Assembly (NCBI GenBank): GCA_009778535.1
Contig: WRJP01000017.1
Coordinates: 1-18,206, forward strand
Direction of reading: 5' to 3'
DNA: 18,206 bases
Source of the DNA: Propionibacteriaceae bacterium
GTDB taxonomy: Bacteria; Actinomycetota; Actinomycetes; Propionibacteriales; Propionibacteriaceae
Notes under the pieces: generated by a model
What the model saw: the letters and a program-made list of their open reading frames with translations, nothing else
Databases searched by the model: none
What the model was told of the DNA's origin: nothing
Translations under genes and position numbers: made by a program
In this document: piece after piece, positions 6,647-13,949 of the stretch
How positions within the stretch are numbered: position 1 is the stretch's first letter
Layout: the number at the start of each line of letters is the position of its first letter

Positions 6647-7942
6647 TTATGTGCTTGCATCAAAAACCGGGATGACGTATGGCCCCTCCGGAATGACTGC
6701 CAGCGCATTGTCTGGGCTATTCGCTAGGGCTTGGGCAACCGCCTCGTCTACTGATTCGATCGGCTCCACCCCAGTAAGCAGTTGTTCGGCGGCGTTCAAA
6801 CCAGTTGAGTAGAGTTGGATTTTTCCAAGGCGCATGGGGGCAAGTTGCTTTTCGGTCTGCCATTCGTCAATCTCGGCAAGTTTTCGGGTTTGCAGCATTT
6901 CAAAGAATGCATCTGCTCCCAGGGAAATGAGCTCCTGTTGGGCTTTGCGGTACTCGTCGCTTCCAAATCCTGTCGAACATGCAGAGACGATGATGATGGT
7001 GCCGCCAGGTTCAAGAATGTCAATCGGTGTGACCATACCTTTCACCGTCTGGTAATAAGTCTTGTCCAGTGGATAGCCTGCCGCTGAAGTAAGAATGGTG
7101 TGGAAACGACGCGGTGAGCGCACTAAAAATGATTCTCGGCAGGCCGAAATAATGCCAAGATGGCTGGCTTCCACTTCGCCGAACGTTACTGCCGTCAAGT
7201 CACGTTCCTCGTCTATCACCGTGTTCAGCCCGTAGAGTTCACCGATCATCTTGGTGATTTCCAACTGCTCTTCGTGTAGTGGATTTCCGGCAAGGTTGCA
7301 CCCGGTTGCCAGCGGATTGCTCATGAATCTGGTCGAATGGAAGGTGCGAATCGTTTGCTCGCCCGCCACACCAGGGGCAACCACTTTACGTCCGCCAGAC
7401 CACCCTGCCATGAAGTGCGGCTCGACCAAGCCAGTTACGATACGCAAGTCGGCTTCGACCAACAGTCTATTTATATGTACTGGTGTACCCCGAGTTGGGG
7501 TTACTCCCAGATCGACGAGTGATGACGAATCGCGCGCGTCGTGGTTCACGATGCGAACCCGCTCTAACACCCAGGGATCATTTACTAACTCCGCAAGTTC
7601 GCCGTCATCACGGCAGCGATGCAAACCGTTGGCAACCAGGATGGTAATGCGTTCACGCGGTATGCCCGCTTCGGTCATCGTCGCAATCATGGGCCGCAAA
7701 AAGAGGTGATTCGGCACCGGCCTAGTGATGTCACAGATCACAATGCATGCACTTTTTCGCCCCTTCGCCAGTTCTTTGAGGCTAGGGGCAGCTACCGGTT
7801 GCGCTAACGCTTGACGCACAGCCGCGGCTGCGTCTGGTAGCTTCGTCATCGCCGTTTTTCGAATCATCATCGGCTCGGCGCCCTCAGGCAGGTTGACATT
7901 CAAAATGCCGCGTCCGTAGCGCAACTCAACTGTTTTTAGCAT
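6647..7942 (-). CDS. larA: LarA-family nickel-dependent racemase
   Basis: The 431-aa cytoplasmic enzyme is a LarA (lactate racemase, DUF2088) homologue. Lactobacillus plantarum LarA uses the nickel-pincer nucleotide cofactor bound through a lysine thioamide, with histidines acting as acid/base. The matching residues are present: H108 in ANGLHR, then EPHFMAGWSGGRK with H177 and K187 (counterparts of H174 and K184), and H203 in RTFHSTR (counterpart of H200). The length is typical. ATG 7942 has a GGAG about 10 nt upstream. The cofactor-building genes larB, larC and larE are absent from this window. Related LarA proteins act on other 2-hydroxy acids or sugars, so lactate as substrate is not certain. 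The gene lies 133 bp upstream of the kinase on the same strand; co-transcription is possible but unproven. Confidence 0.88.
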   Translation of the reverse strand: MLKTVELRYGRGILNVNLPEGAEPMMIRKTAMTKLPDAAAAVRQALAQPVAAPSLKELAKGRKSACIVICDITRPVPNHLFLRPMIATMTEAGIPRERITILVANGLHRCRDDGELAELVNDPWVLERVRIVNHDARDSSSLVDLGVTPTRGTPVHINRLLVEADLRIVTGLVEPHFMAGWSGGRKVVAPGVAGEQTIRTFHSTRFMSNPLATGCNLAGNPLHEEQLEITKMIGELYGLNTVIDEERDLTAVTFGEVEASHLGIISACRESFLVRSPRRFHTILTSAAGYPLDKTYYQTVKGMVTPIDILEPGGTIIIVSACSTGFGSDEYRKAQQELISLGADAFFEMLQTRKLAEIDEWQTEKQLAPMRLGKIQLYSTGLNAAEQLLTGVEPIESVDEAVAQALANSPDNALAVIPEGPYVIPVFDAST

Positions 7943-7967
7943 TTGGTGACTTCTCCGCCCGAACCAG

Positions 7968-7985
7968 CCCTGACTTGGGTCAGGG
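7968..7985. promoter_or_regulatory. Perfect 18-bp palindrome upstream of larA
   Basis: CCCTGAC-TTGG-GTCAGGG is a perfect inverted repeat with 7-bp arms and a 4-bp centre. It lies 26 bp before the larA start codon. TATACC, a possible minus-strand -10 element, sits at the palindrome's upstream edge in the larA reading direction. The position suits an operator for a dimeric repressor or a 5'-UTR hairpin. No cognate regulator can be assigned. Confidence 0.5.
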
Positions 7986-8202
7986 TATAACCCGGTGTAA
8001 GTACCCGAGACCCTCTGTTTTCAGCTTGTCACGAACCATCCTATTGCTAATTGTTTGCGGTGGCAGGATAGGCGGCGAAGCTGATTCATTTCCTTGCATT
8101 CAATCGAGTCTAGGATGAGCACCCGACACTTCAAGAGAATCAATTCCTATCTTCATCCAGATCATCTTTATCTTGGCGACGCTGTGGCACGGCGTTAACA
8201 TC

Positions 8203-8262
8203 ACTGTTTTAAAAAATACTGCACAGTTACGACAGTACAGATGTGCAACGACATGGTAGAGT
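8203..8262 (+). promoter_or_regulatory. Candidate promoter and operator of the toxin-antitoxin pair
   Basis: A TAnnnT-type -10 box, TAGAGT (8257-8262), lies 7 nt before the antitoxin ATG at 8270, suggesting a leaderless start; no convincing -35 box or SD is present. Upstream are repeats suited to antitoxin autoregulation: ACTGT (8203-8207) with ACAGT (8223-8227), TGCACA (8220-8225) with TGTGCA (8242-8247), and TACTG (8217-8221) with CAGTA (8233-8237). Function is inferred from position. Confidence 0.35.
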
Positions 8263-8269
8263 GAACCCC

Positions 8270-8626
8270 ATGAGTACCACAGTTCTCACCCTCGAACCCG
8301 ATGCGCTAGTTGGCGCCCAGGAGAGTTCCTCATGGGAGCAGGCCATCGTCGCCTTGGTGCGTCGCGCCGCCACGGATGGCCAACGAGTGGTCGTCAGCAC
8401 CCAGACGAAAATGGTAACACCTCACCAAGCAGCACAGATGCTCATGGTGTCGCGATCCACTATCTCCCGCCGAATCGCGGCCGGGGAGATTCGAGCAACT
8501 AAGGTGGGCAACCGTAACCGCATCCCCTACGCTGAGGTTCGACGGGTCTGGGAACAGCAGATGGACACGATCGCCGCCGCCGCTGCTGACGACATAGAAG
8601 CCGAACTGTTCGGTAACGATGCCTGA
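8270..8626 (+). CDS. Excisionase-type HTH antitoxin
   Basis: The 118-aa protein has a small excisionase/MerR-like HTH (HTH_17 type) at about residues 46-92: KMVTPHQAAQMLMVSRSTISRRI, then a wing with GEIRATKVGNRNRIPYAEVRR. The N-terminal 45 residues are acidic and variable. The acidic/alanine-rich C-terminus (about 95-118) is the likely toxin-binding part. The stop overlaps the PIN-domain gene's start by 8 bp, so the two are translationally coupled, the usual antitoxin-then-toxin order. It probably neutralises the PIN nuclease and represses this promoter. I chose ATG 8270 (MSTTVLTLEPD) over GTG 8243, which would add nine residues and lacks an SD; the chosen start fits a leaderless message from the TAGAGT box. 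Confidence 0.82.
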   Translation: MSTTVLTLEPDALVGAQESSSWEQAIVALVRRAATDGQRVVVSTQTKMVTPHQAAQMLMVSRSTISRRIAAGEIRATKVGNRNRIPYAEVRRVWEQQMDTIAAAAADDIEAELFGNDA

Positions 8627-9317
8627 TTCGTCCATACCATTGGTCTTTCTCGACGCTAATATCTTGGCGAAGCCCGTCACGCGCTCTCTACTCATGTTCG
8701 CAGCGCCTGGCAGCTACTCAGTTATCTGGAGCACCTACGTCGAGCACGAGGCGGAGCGTCACCTACGAGGCCGTCAAGCGAGTCTGGCAAAGACCCGCCA
8801 GTTGGCCCAGATGGAACCGCACCTGTCGTCTAAAGCTGCTGGCGACTATGCAGCGACCAGTGTCAGCGACCGACAAGTTCTGGCGGATGCAGTGGAGACT
8901 GGTGCGGTGTTCATTGTCACTGAGGATGTTGACGATTTCGGTGAACCGGACTTAATTGCTACAGGCATCAGCGCAGTCAACCCTGATCTATTCCTGGCCG
9001 AGCGTGCTACCACCGGCGCCTTCTATGATGCCGTTGTGCGTATGGCGGCACCGATGACCACACCGCCGCGTACTCCCAATCAACTCTATGCCCGACTCGG
9101 ACGACAGCATCCACGCGCAGTAGCAGCACACCATGCAGCGTTCTGCTCAGCACCAATGCCACCAACACATCATCCGCCCGCCATCGGGTTCCGAGGCAAA
9201 CGCTGTTTACGATGCCTGAACATTGTCGAGCAAATCGCGGACGCCTTGTGTACAGACTGTCGCTCATATGATGCAAGGCGCGAGGCGCAAGCCAAAGTAA
9301 CAACATCCGCAAGTTGA
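8619..9317 (+). CDS. PIN-domain toxin with C-terminal four-cysteine tail
   Basis: The 232-aa protein begins with a PIN nuclease domain (residues 1 to about 135). The expected acidic metal-binding residues are visible: D12 in VFLDANIL, E42/E44 in YVEHEAERH, D84/D90 in VSDRQVLADA, and D103/D106 in VTEDVDDF. PIN toxins usually cleave tRNA, rRNA or mRNA. What is unusual is the tail: after a Pro/His-rich linker (about 150-190) come C196-x2-C199 and C211-x2-C214, spaced 11 residues apart, like a small zinc ribbon, then a basic end. Typical VapC toxins are about 130-150 aa and lack this. The ATG overlaps the antitoxin stop by 8 bp. The PIN call is firm; zinc binding and RNA target are inference. Confidence 0.85.
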   Translation: MPDSSIPLVFLDANILAKPVTRSLLMFAAPGSYSVIWSTYVEHEAERHLRGRQASLAKTRQLAQMEPHLSSKAAGDYAATSVSDRQVLADAVETGAVFIVTEDVDDFGEPDLIATGISAVNPDLFLAERATTGAFYDAVVRMAAPMTTPPRTPNQLYARLGRQHPRAVAAHHAAFCSAPMPPTHHPPAIGFRGKRCLRCLNIVEQIADALCTDCRSYDARREAQAKVTTSAS

Positions 9318-9505
9318 TCCATGGACTACATCAGCCGGAGTCAAGTCCTCATGAGCAGATGTGACATTCAACAGTGAAATGTTAGGAAAATGTGACTTTT
9401 GCAGGGGCGATATTTAAGCGGTGGCAACTTGAATTATGGAAATACACTGTTCGGTAGTGGCGACTTTCCCGAAGTGGCTAAGTCCGGCCTAGGAAGGATA
9501 TGACA

Positions 9506-10408
9506 ATGAAGTTGATGCGCAAAAAAGGCATACGTCTGGTAGCTGGATTGCTATTAGCTGGTATCGCAGTGACCACGGGTTGCTCAGCTCCGATGGACAC
9601 CGGATATTCAGGTCCAGCCAACGCACCCAATGAACCTGGCGACGTGTTGCATGACTCCATGCCTGCGCCCGCTGCTCCGCGCAGAGCACCTGAATACGGT
9701 GAGGGCGATGATCGCATGATTGCCCGTACCTCCTCGATTCGGTTGGTGGTGGACGACATCGAAGTGACGGCTAAAGCGCTCCGCGAGGTTGCCGCTCGCC
9801 TAAAAGGAAGTGTCACCGCTGAATCGTTATCGCTGCCCGAAGTCGGAAATTATGGCTCTTCACATGTCGAGGTCACAGTTCCAGCAGCGCAACTTGATGA
9901 GGCTTTAGCGTTGATGGCAGAACTCGGACGCGTCACTGACCGCCGGATCGACTCCCAAGATGTCACCGACGAAGTGGTTGATGTAGACGCTCGGGTGCGT
10001 ACCATGCAGGAATCAATCAAGCGCCTGCAAGAGTTGATGTCCCAAACCGGCTCGATTGCCGATATCGCTAGGGTCGAATCAGAGTTAACCCAGCGTCAAG
10101 CCGACTTGGAATCACTGCTGTCGCGGCAGAAGAGTTTGTCGCAGCGAGTAGCAACCACCCCAATCTCCGTAGAGTTACGGACTGTGTCGGCAGTTGAACC
10201 GCTGTCGAATAGTGGATTCTTGTCGGGTCTGCTTGCAGGCTGGGGAGTCATGGTCGATTCGGCTGTGGTTGCGATCACTGTAATCGGCGCTTTGCTGCCG
10301 TGGTTGGCGCTGACTGCGCTCATCTTGGGGCCAATCATTGTGGTTCGTCGTAGTCGCCGCAACAGTGCCGCTAAAGCTGCTACTCCCGTTCCTCCTACTG
10401 AAAACTGA
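9506..10408 (+). CDS. DUF4349 membrane-anchored lipoprotein
   Basis: The product (about 300 aa) starts with a lipoprotein signal peptide: basic MKLMRKKGIR, a hydrophobic core, and lipobox VTTGC with the lipidated cysteine at residue 26. A Pro/Ala-rich linker follows. The DUF4349 domain (about 65-225) contains IRLVVDDIEVT, the VEVTVPAAQLDEAL strand-helix, and a coiled-coil stretch (about 165-210, RMQESIKRLQELMSQ...ESELTQRQADLESLLSRQ). A C-terminal transmembrane helix (about 250-280) ends in RRSRR. The family is common in Gram-positive envelopes; its function is not established. ATG 9506 is preferred because AGGAAGG (9491-9497) lies 8 nt upstream; the in-frame ATG at 9500 is too close to it. 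The gene is followed 61 bp later by an alpha/beta hydrolase on the same strand. Confidence 0.88.
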   Translation: MKLMRKKGIRLVAGLLLAGIAVTTGCSAPMDTGYSGPANAPNEPGDVLHDSMPAPAAPRRAPEYGEGDDRMIARTSSIRLVVDDIEVTAKALREVAARLKGSVTAESLSLPEVGNYGSSHVEVTVPAAQLDEALALMAELGRVTDRRIDSQDVTDEVVDVDARVRTMQESIKRLQELMSQTGSIADIARVESELTQRQADLESLLSRQKSLSQRVATTPISVELRTVSAVEPLSNSGFLSGLLAGWGVMVDSAVVAITVIGALLPWLALTALILGPIIVVRRSRRNSAAKAATPVPPTEN

Positions 10409-10428
10409 TCCCCTGCTTTCCGCTGCTT

Positions 10429-10455
10429 GAGAACTGCGCAATCGCAGAAGTTTTC
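10429..10455 (+). terminator. Hairpin with T-run between DUF4349 and hydrolase genes
   Basis: CTGCG (10434-10438) pairs with CGCAG (10443-10447) around a CAAT loop. The outer GAGAA (10429-10433) can pair with TTTTC (10451-10455) across a 3-nt bulge. A TTTT run follows the inner stem. It may be a weak or partial terminator; the short stem leaves this uncertain. Confidence 0.35.
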
Positions 10456-10469
10456 GCCTGTGTAGGGTA

Positions 10470-11372
10470 ATGGTCGTGAATGCGCGAATGTTCAGAAGGC
10501 TGCTGCGGCGCTTAGGTGTGGGTTTTACTGCGGCATACTTCGCATTGGTGAGCCGTACTGCACCGAAGCTGGCCACTAAACAGGCTGCTTGGCGTTGGCT
10601 GCTATTGCCGCAAAATGCCGGACGCCGGATGGATAATCGTCCTGGTTCTGGCCAGGTCGAACAGATCCCGGGTGAAAATGGGGCGCTGGTTACCGAATGT
10701 TGGGGATCTATCGGCGCTCCGGTCGTTTATCTACTGCATGGTTGGGGCGGTTGGCATGGGCAGCTCGGCGCGTTCGTGGTGCCACTAGCTGCGGCGGGTT
10801 ACCTAGTCGTTGGGGTGAACACTGCCAGCCACGGAATGTCAGCGCCAGGCAGGTTCGGGTCAAAACATTCCAGCGGCCCGGAAATGCTTGACTCATTCGA
10901 GGCGATTGTGCGCCACTGGGGGTCGGCTCACGGGGTCATCGCGCATTCGCTGGGATGTGTAGTTGCGTGCAAGGCGATTGTTGACGACAAATTGGCAACA
11001 CAAAAGTTGGTGCTAGTATCACCCTCAGAAAACTTGTATGACATCGTTGCGCAATATGGAAAACGTCTACGACTAGCCCCGCGCGCTTTGGATGCCCTGT
11101 TGCCAACGATTGAGGATATATCAGGCGGCACCTTGGCAGAGGCTGACATCTGTGCATTAGCCGCAACCGGAAAACTTCCTGACGCACTGATCGTCCACGA
11201 CCTGCTTGATAAAGAAGTACCGTATGCCGCAGCACAACTGATCAGCGCAAACTGGCCAGGTGCTCGCTTGCACACTACCCAAGGCTTAGGCCACCACCGC
11301 ATCTTAAAAGACCCAGCCGTAGTGGCCTTAGCAGTCGAGCAAATCTCCCAGAGTTCATCAGCTGCCAGCTGA
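10470..11372 (+). CDS. Alpha/beta-fold hydrolase
   Basis: The 300-aa protein has the alpha/beta hydrolase fold: the oxyanion-hole motif LLHGWGGWHGQ (about residues 88-98), the nucleophile elbow AHSLG with a serine near residue 159, a candidate acid in IVHDLLDKEVP, and the catalytic histidine in GLGHHRIL near the C-terminus. An N-terminal hydrophobic stretch (about 14-27, VGFTAAYFALVS) preceded by basic residues suggests membrane attachment. The substrate cannot be deduced. The start is uncertain: ATG 10470 has AGGG only 2 nt away, whereas in-frame GTG 10476 has AGGG (10464-10467) at 8 nt, and ATG 10488 is another option. It follows the DUF4349 gene by 61 bp. Confidence 0.85.
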   Translation: MVVNARMFRRLLRRLGVGFTAAYFALVSRTAPKLATKQAAWRWLLLPQNAGRRMDNRPGSGQVEQIPGENGALVTECWGSIGAPVVYLLHGWGGWHGQLGAFVVPLAAAGYLVVGVNTASHGMSAPGRFGSKHSSGPEMLDSFEAIVRHWGSAHGVIAHSLGCVVACKAIVDDKLATQKLVLVSPSENLYDIVAQYGKRLRLAPRALDALLPTIEDISGGTLAEADICALAATGKLPDALIVHDLLDKEVPYAAAQLISANWPGARLHTTQGLGHHRILKDPAVVALAVEQISQSSSAAS

Positions 11373-11394
11373 TTTCCTTCCAAACAACTGATGG

Positions 11395-11409
11395 AGCGTA
11401 CTGTACGCT
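11395..11409. promoter_or_regulatory. Perfect 15-bp palindrome upstream of a lipoprotein gene
   Basis: AGCGTACTGTACGCT is a perfect dyad with 7-bp arms around a single central base. It is flanked on both sides by ATGGA (11391-11395 and 11411-11415). A second small inverted repeat, GCACT-ACTTG-AGTGC, lies at 11420-11434. Position and symmetry suggest an operator for a dimeric regulator controlling the lipoprotein gene at 11461; no regulator is identified. Confidence 0.45.
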
Positions 11410-11460
11410 AATGGAGAATGCACTACTTGAGTGCTGATCGAACTGAAACGTGAGGGTGAA

Positions 11461-11979
11461 ATGAGTATAAACAGACACCGCAAAGCAGCGATTTGGGTCG
11501 CTGTCATGCTTTTTGGGACGGTCGGTATTGTCTCATGCTCATCACCGCATGCTGAAATGGGGTGTTCGATCACATCGTCGGTAAGTAAGCAAAACGATGG
11601 TGCGCGCGAAGTTAAAGCAAACGGAGCCAGGATCTGCGTAGCTGAAGACCTATTGGAAGAAGCCCACACAGCCGGTTCGACAAATTTGGCTGACAACGCT
11701 ACCTATGTAATCGGAGTGGGCGAATCATTTGATATTCGGTTCAACGACATCAATCCTAGACTTAACGAAGCGTTATTTTTGGCTGGATACGACAGCATAA
11801 TCGTGTCGGCAAAAGAACACACTCAGGATGCCACGAACGCCCCGAGATCCAAAGGTGGCAGTTACAAAATATGGTTCATCTTTGAAGGTAAAGCTGTAGG
11901 TGAAACTGATGCGGTGTTCAGCTACCGCAGAGGAATCGACGAAGGCACCTACACTGTGCATATTCAGGTGCGAGACTGA
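11461..11979 (+). CDS. Small lipoprotein of unknown function
   Basis: I do not recognise the family. The 172-aa product starts with basic MSINRHRKAA, a hydrophobic core, and the lipobox IVSC, which predicts lipidation at C26 and membrane anchoring outside the cell. The mature part has one more cysteine at residue 35 in EMGCS and one in RICV. The C-terminal half (about 85-172) looks beta-rich, with alternating hydrophobic residues (YVIGVGESFDIRF, YKIWFIFEG, YTVHIQVRD), as in immunoglobulin-like or inhibitor folds. ATG 11461 has GAGGG (11452-11456) 4 nt upstream; the longer frame from GTG 11431 lacks such support. Its stop lies 27 bp from the convergent phnW stop. A perfect palindrome upstream hints at dedicated regulation. 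Confidence 0.75.
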   Translation: MSINRHRKAAIWVAVMLFGTVGIVSCSSPHAEMGCSITSSVSKQNDGAREVKANGARICVAEDLLEEAHTAGSTNLADNATYVIGVGESFDIRFNDINPRLNEALFLAGYDSIIVSAKEHTQDATNAPRSKGGSYKIWFIFEGKAVGETDAVFSYRRGIDEGTYTVHIQVRD

Positions 11980-12006
11980 ACTAAGTCGCTTGCACGCTCA
12001 AGGGGT

Positions 12007-13107
12007 TTAGTGGCGAATATCGCCGATCACACTAAGTAGCTCCCGGATGTCTTCGGGATAAACCTCGCCGATGTTGCCAACGCGGAAAGTGTCAGCCTGG
12101 GAGATTTTCCCCGGGTATAACACGAATCCGGACTCTTTGACCAGATCATAGAAAGCGTTGAAGTCGAAGTTTGGTTCTGGATAGAGAAACGAAGTGATGA
12201 TGGGCGACTGGTGTTTACGTTTCAGTAGTGTTTTGAATCCCAGCTTGTTCATGCCCTCAACCAGCAGCGCCTGATTCTTGACATACCGCGCGTTGCGGGA
12301 AGCTATGCCACCCTTGGCAGCCAACTCGTCGAGTGCTTGAAGGAAGGCACGCACAACGTGAGTAGGTGAAGTGAACCGCCACTTTCCGGACGTATCCATT
12401 TGTATCCACTGGTCATACAGATCTAGGCACAGTGAACGTGCTTGGCCTTCGCATTTCTCCAGCTCAGCTCGGCGGGCAATCACGAACCCAAAACCTGGCA
12501 CTCCTTGGATGCATTTATTTGCGGAGCTGATGAGAAAGTCGATTCCTAGATCGTCTACATCTAATGGGATTCCCCCAAAGGAACTCATGGCATCCACGAT
12601 GAGTACTTTGTCGCGGGCATTTACTACCTGGGCGCATTCGGCAAGTGGGTTGAGCATTCCGGTAGTGGTCTCACAGTGCACCAGCGCGACATGGGTGATG
12701 TCTGGATTGGCGTCGAGAATTTGGGCTAACTCGGCAGGAGCTGGAGGTTGAGTTTCGGCTAGCTGGTAAACCAAATGACCAAGGTGCAGCACCTGCGCCA
12801 TTTGCACCATTCGCTGCCCATATGCCCCGTTTGAGACGATCAGCACCTTCTGATCGGCAGCTATCACGGTGCTCAGGGTCGCTTCCACCGCGAATGAGCC
12901 ACTGCCCTGCATCAAAACTGCGGTGTAATCCTCGCTCGAATGCGTCGCTAACGCCACCAGACGAGTCCTGATATTTTGCACAATGTTCTGGTAATCGTCA
13001 TCCCAGGTGCACCAATCTCGCAGCATGGCATGGCGCACACTCTTGGAAGTTGAGAGCGGGCCAGGCGTCATTAATAAATAGGGATTATCGGGAACCATTT
13101 CATGCAT
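12007..13107 (-). CDS. phnW: 2-aminoethylphosphonate:pyruvate transaminase
   Basis: The 366-aa PLP enzyme converts 2-aminoethylphosphonate and pyruvate to phosphonoacetaldehyde and L-alanine, the first step of AEP breakdown. The N-terminal LLMTPGPLSTS and RDWCTWDDDY motifs are diagnostic. The cofactor-binding D172 (VDAMSSFGGIP) and the Schiff-base lysine K198 in SSANKCIQG are present, and the length is typical of PhnW. I chose ATG 13107: GGAG (13114-13117) lies 6 nt upstream, and the open frame before it shows no PhnW-like sequence. The start overlaps the phnX stop by 8 bp, indicating translational coupling. It is the last gene of the operon. No terminator is obvious in the 27-bp gap to the convergent lipoprotein gene. 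Confidence 0.95.
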   Translation of the reverse strand: MHEMVPDNPYLLMTPGPLSTSKSVRHAMLRDWCTWDDDYQNIVQNIRTRLVALATHSSEDYTAVLMQGSGSFAVEATLSTVIAADQKVLIVSNGAYGQRMVQMAQVLHLGHLVYQLAETQPPAPAELAQILDANPDITHVALVHCETTTGMLNPLAECAQVVNARDKVLIVDAMSSFGGIPLDVDDLGIDFLISSANKCIQGVPGFGFVIARRAELEKCEGQARSLCLDLYDQWIQMDTSGKWRFTSPTHVVRAFLQALDELAAKGGIASRNARYVKNQALLVEGMNKLGFKTLLKRKHQSPIITSFLYPEPNFDFNAFYDLVKESGFVLYPGKISQADTFRVGNIGEVYPEDIRELLSVIGDIRH

Positions 13108-13906
13108 TGTTAACTCCGCCTTCCGTGTTGAGAGCCTCGAGCAATTCCGGCAGCAGGGAAATATTGTCAATGACGAAATCGGCACCAGCGGCTCTAAAAT
13201 CGGATTCTGCCCGGCGAAGCTGTTGGGCTTGTGCCTGTGGTTCGGTTTCGGCTAGCTCAGTTTGGGTCAGACCCAACATGCTGGAACCCTTAAGCACCCC
13301 GACGCAGCAACAGCCGGCGTTCTTGGCCTCGTGCATATCTGCGGCGGTATCGCCAACTTTCAACACTTCATTGATTGAGGTTGCGTGCAGCAGCTCCAAA
13401 TTTCGCCACAACATATAAGGGAATGGACGTCCCACACCGCCACAGTCATCCGGGCAGACCAGGATATCTGGAGCGTAGCCACGCCGAGCAACGAGTGGTG
13501 CGACGACATCCATCATGGCTGCGGTGTATCCGGTTGTGGAGCCGATTAGGATTCCTTGCTCACGAAGCTGCGCCACTGTGTTTGCTACGCCCGGGAGCGG
13601 TTCGGCATGGTCTGGTAAAACTTCAAACAGTGCCGGTTCAAACTGCTGGTAGATGGCATCAATGTCGGCTTGGGTGTGGCTGCGGCCATGCACCTGTTGC
13701 CAGGTGGCGCCTAGCTGCTCGTCAGCAAGCATCGCCTGGATGTGGGCCCGTTTTTGCATCCCCATCGGGGCTCGAGTTTGTGTCATTGTCACAGTTACCC
13801 CGAAATGTTCAAACGCTGAAGTGAAGGCGGCAACCGGCGCGAAACAACCGTAGTCGACGGTGGTGCCCGCCCAATCCAAAATGACAACCTTTATCGTGTG
13901 CGACAT
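13100..13906 (-). CDS. phnX: Phosphonoacetaldehyde hydrolase (phosphonatase)
   Basis: The 268-aa HAD-superfamily enzyme cleaves the C-P bond of phosphonoacetaldehyde to acetaldehyde and phosphate, directly after PhnW. Catalytic residues closely match the Bacillus cereus enzyme: nucleophile D11 in LDWAGT (counterpart of D12), Schiff-base lysine K52 in MGMQKRAHI (counterpart of K53) in the cap domain, R160 in GRPFPYM, and D186 in VGDTAADM. The length is typical. ATG 13906 has AGGAG (13912-13916) with a 5-nt spacer. It lies 43 bp after the permease gene and overlaps phnW by 8 bp. With PhnW it completes the phosphonatase pathway, supplying phosphate and a two-carbon unit. Confidence 0.96.
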   Translation of the reverse strand: MSHTIKVVILDWAGTTVDYGCFAPVAAFTSAFEHFGVTVTMTQTRAPMGMQKRAHIQAMLADEQLGATWQQVHGRSHTQADIDAIYQQFEPALFEVLPDHAEPLPGVANTVAQLREQGILIGSTTGYTAAMMDVVAPLVARRGYAPDILVCPDDCGGVGRPFPYMLWRNLELLHATSINEVLKVGDTAADMHEAKNAGCCCVGVLKGSSMLGLTQTELAETEPQAQAQQLRRAESDFRAAGADFVIDNISLLPELLEALNTEGGVNNA

Positions 13907-13949
13907 AACTATCTCCTGAAATTGTGTGTATATGTTGACAAGGATGCGG

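Larger units (their letters stand above)
7943..8269. other. Divergent intergenic region between larA and the toxin-antitoxin pair
   Basis: This 327-bp region separates genes read in opposite directions, so it should hold two promoters. I see no gene. The larA side carries an 18-bp palindrome (7968-7985). The antitoxin side is A/T-rich near 8203-8219 and carries inverted and direct ACAGT-type repeats. The central part (about 8030-8190) shows no clear signal. Confidence 0.5.

Noticed and set aside
9358..9396. Two direct ATGTGAC copies upstream of the DUF4349 gene
   Set aside because: Short direct repeats without symmetry or promoter alignment; not enough to call a regulatory site.
13108..13185. 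N-terminal extension of PhnW by 26 residues
   Set aside because: The extra Cys/Arg/Ser-rich residues lie inside the phnX coding sequence and do not resemble PhnW, while ATG 13107 has a well-placed GGAG.
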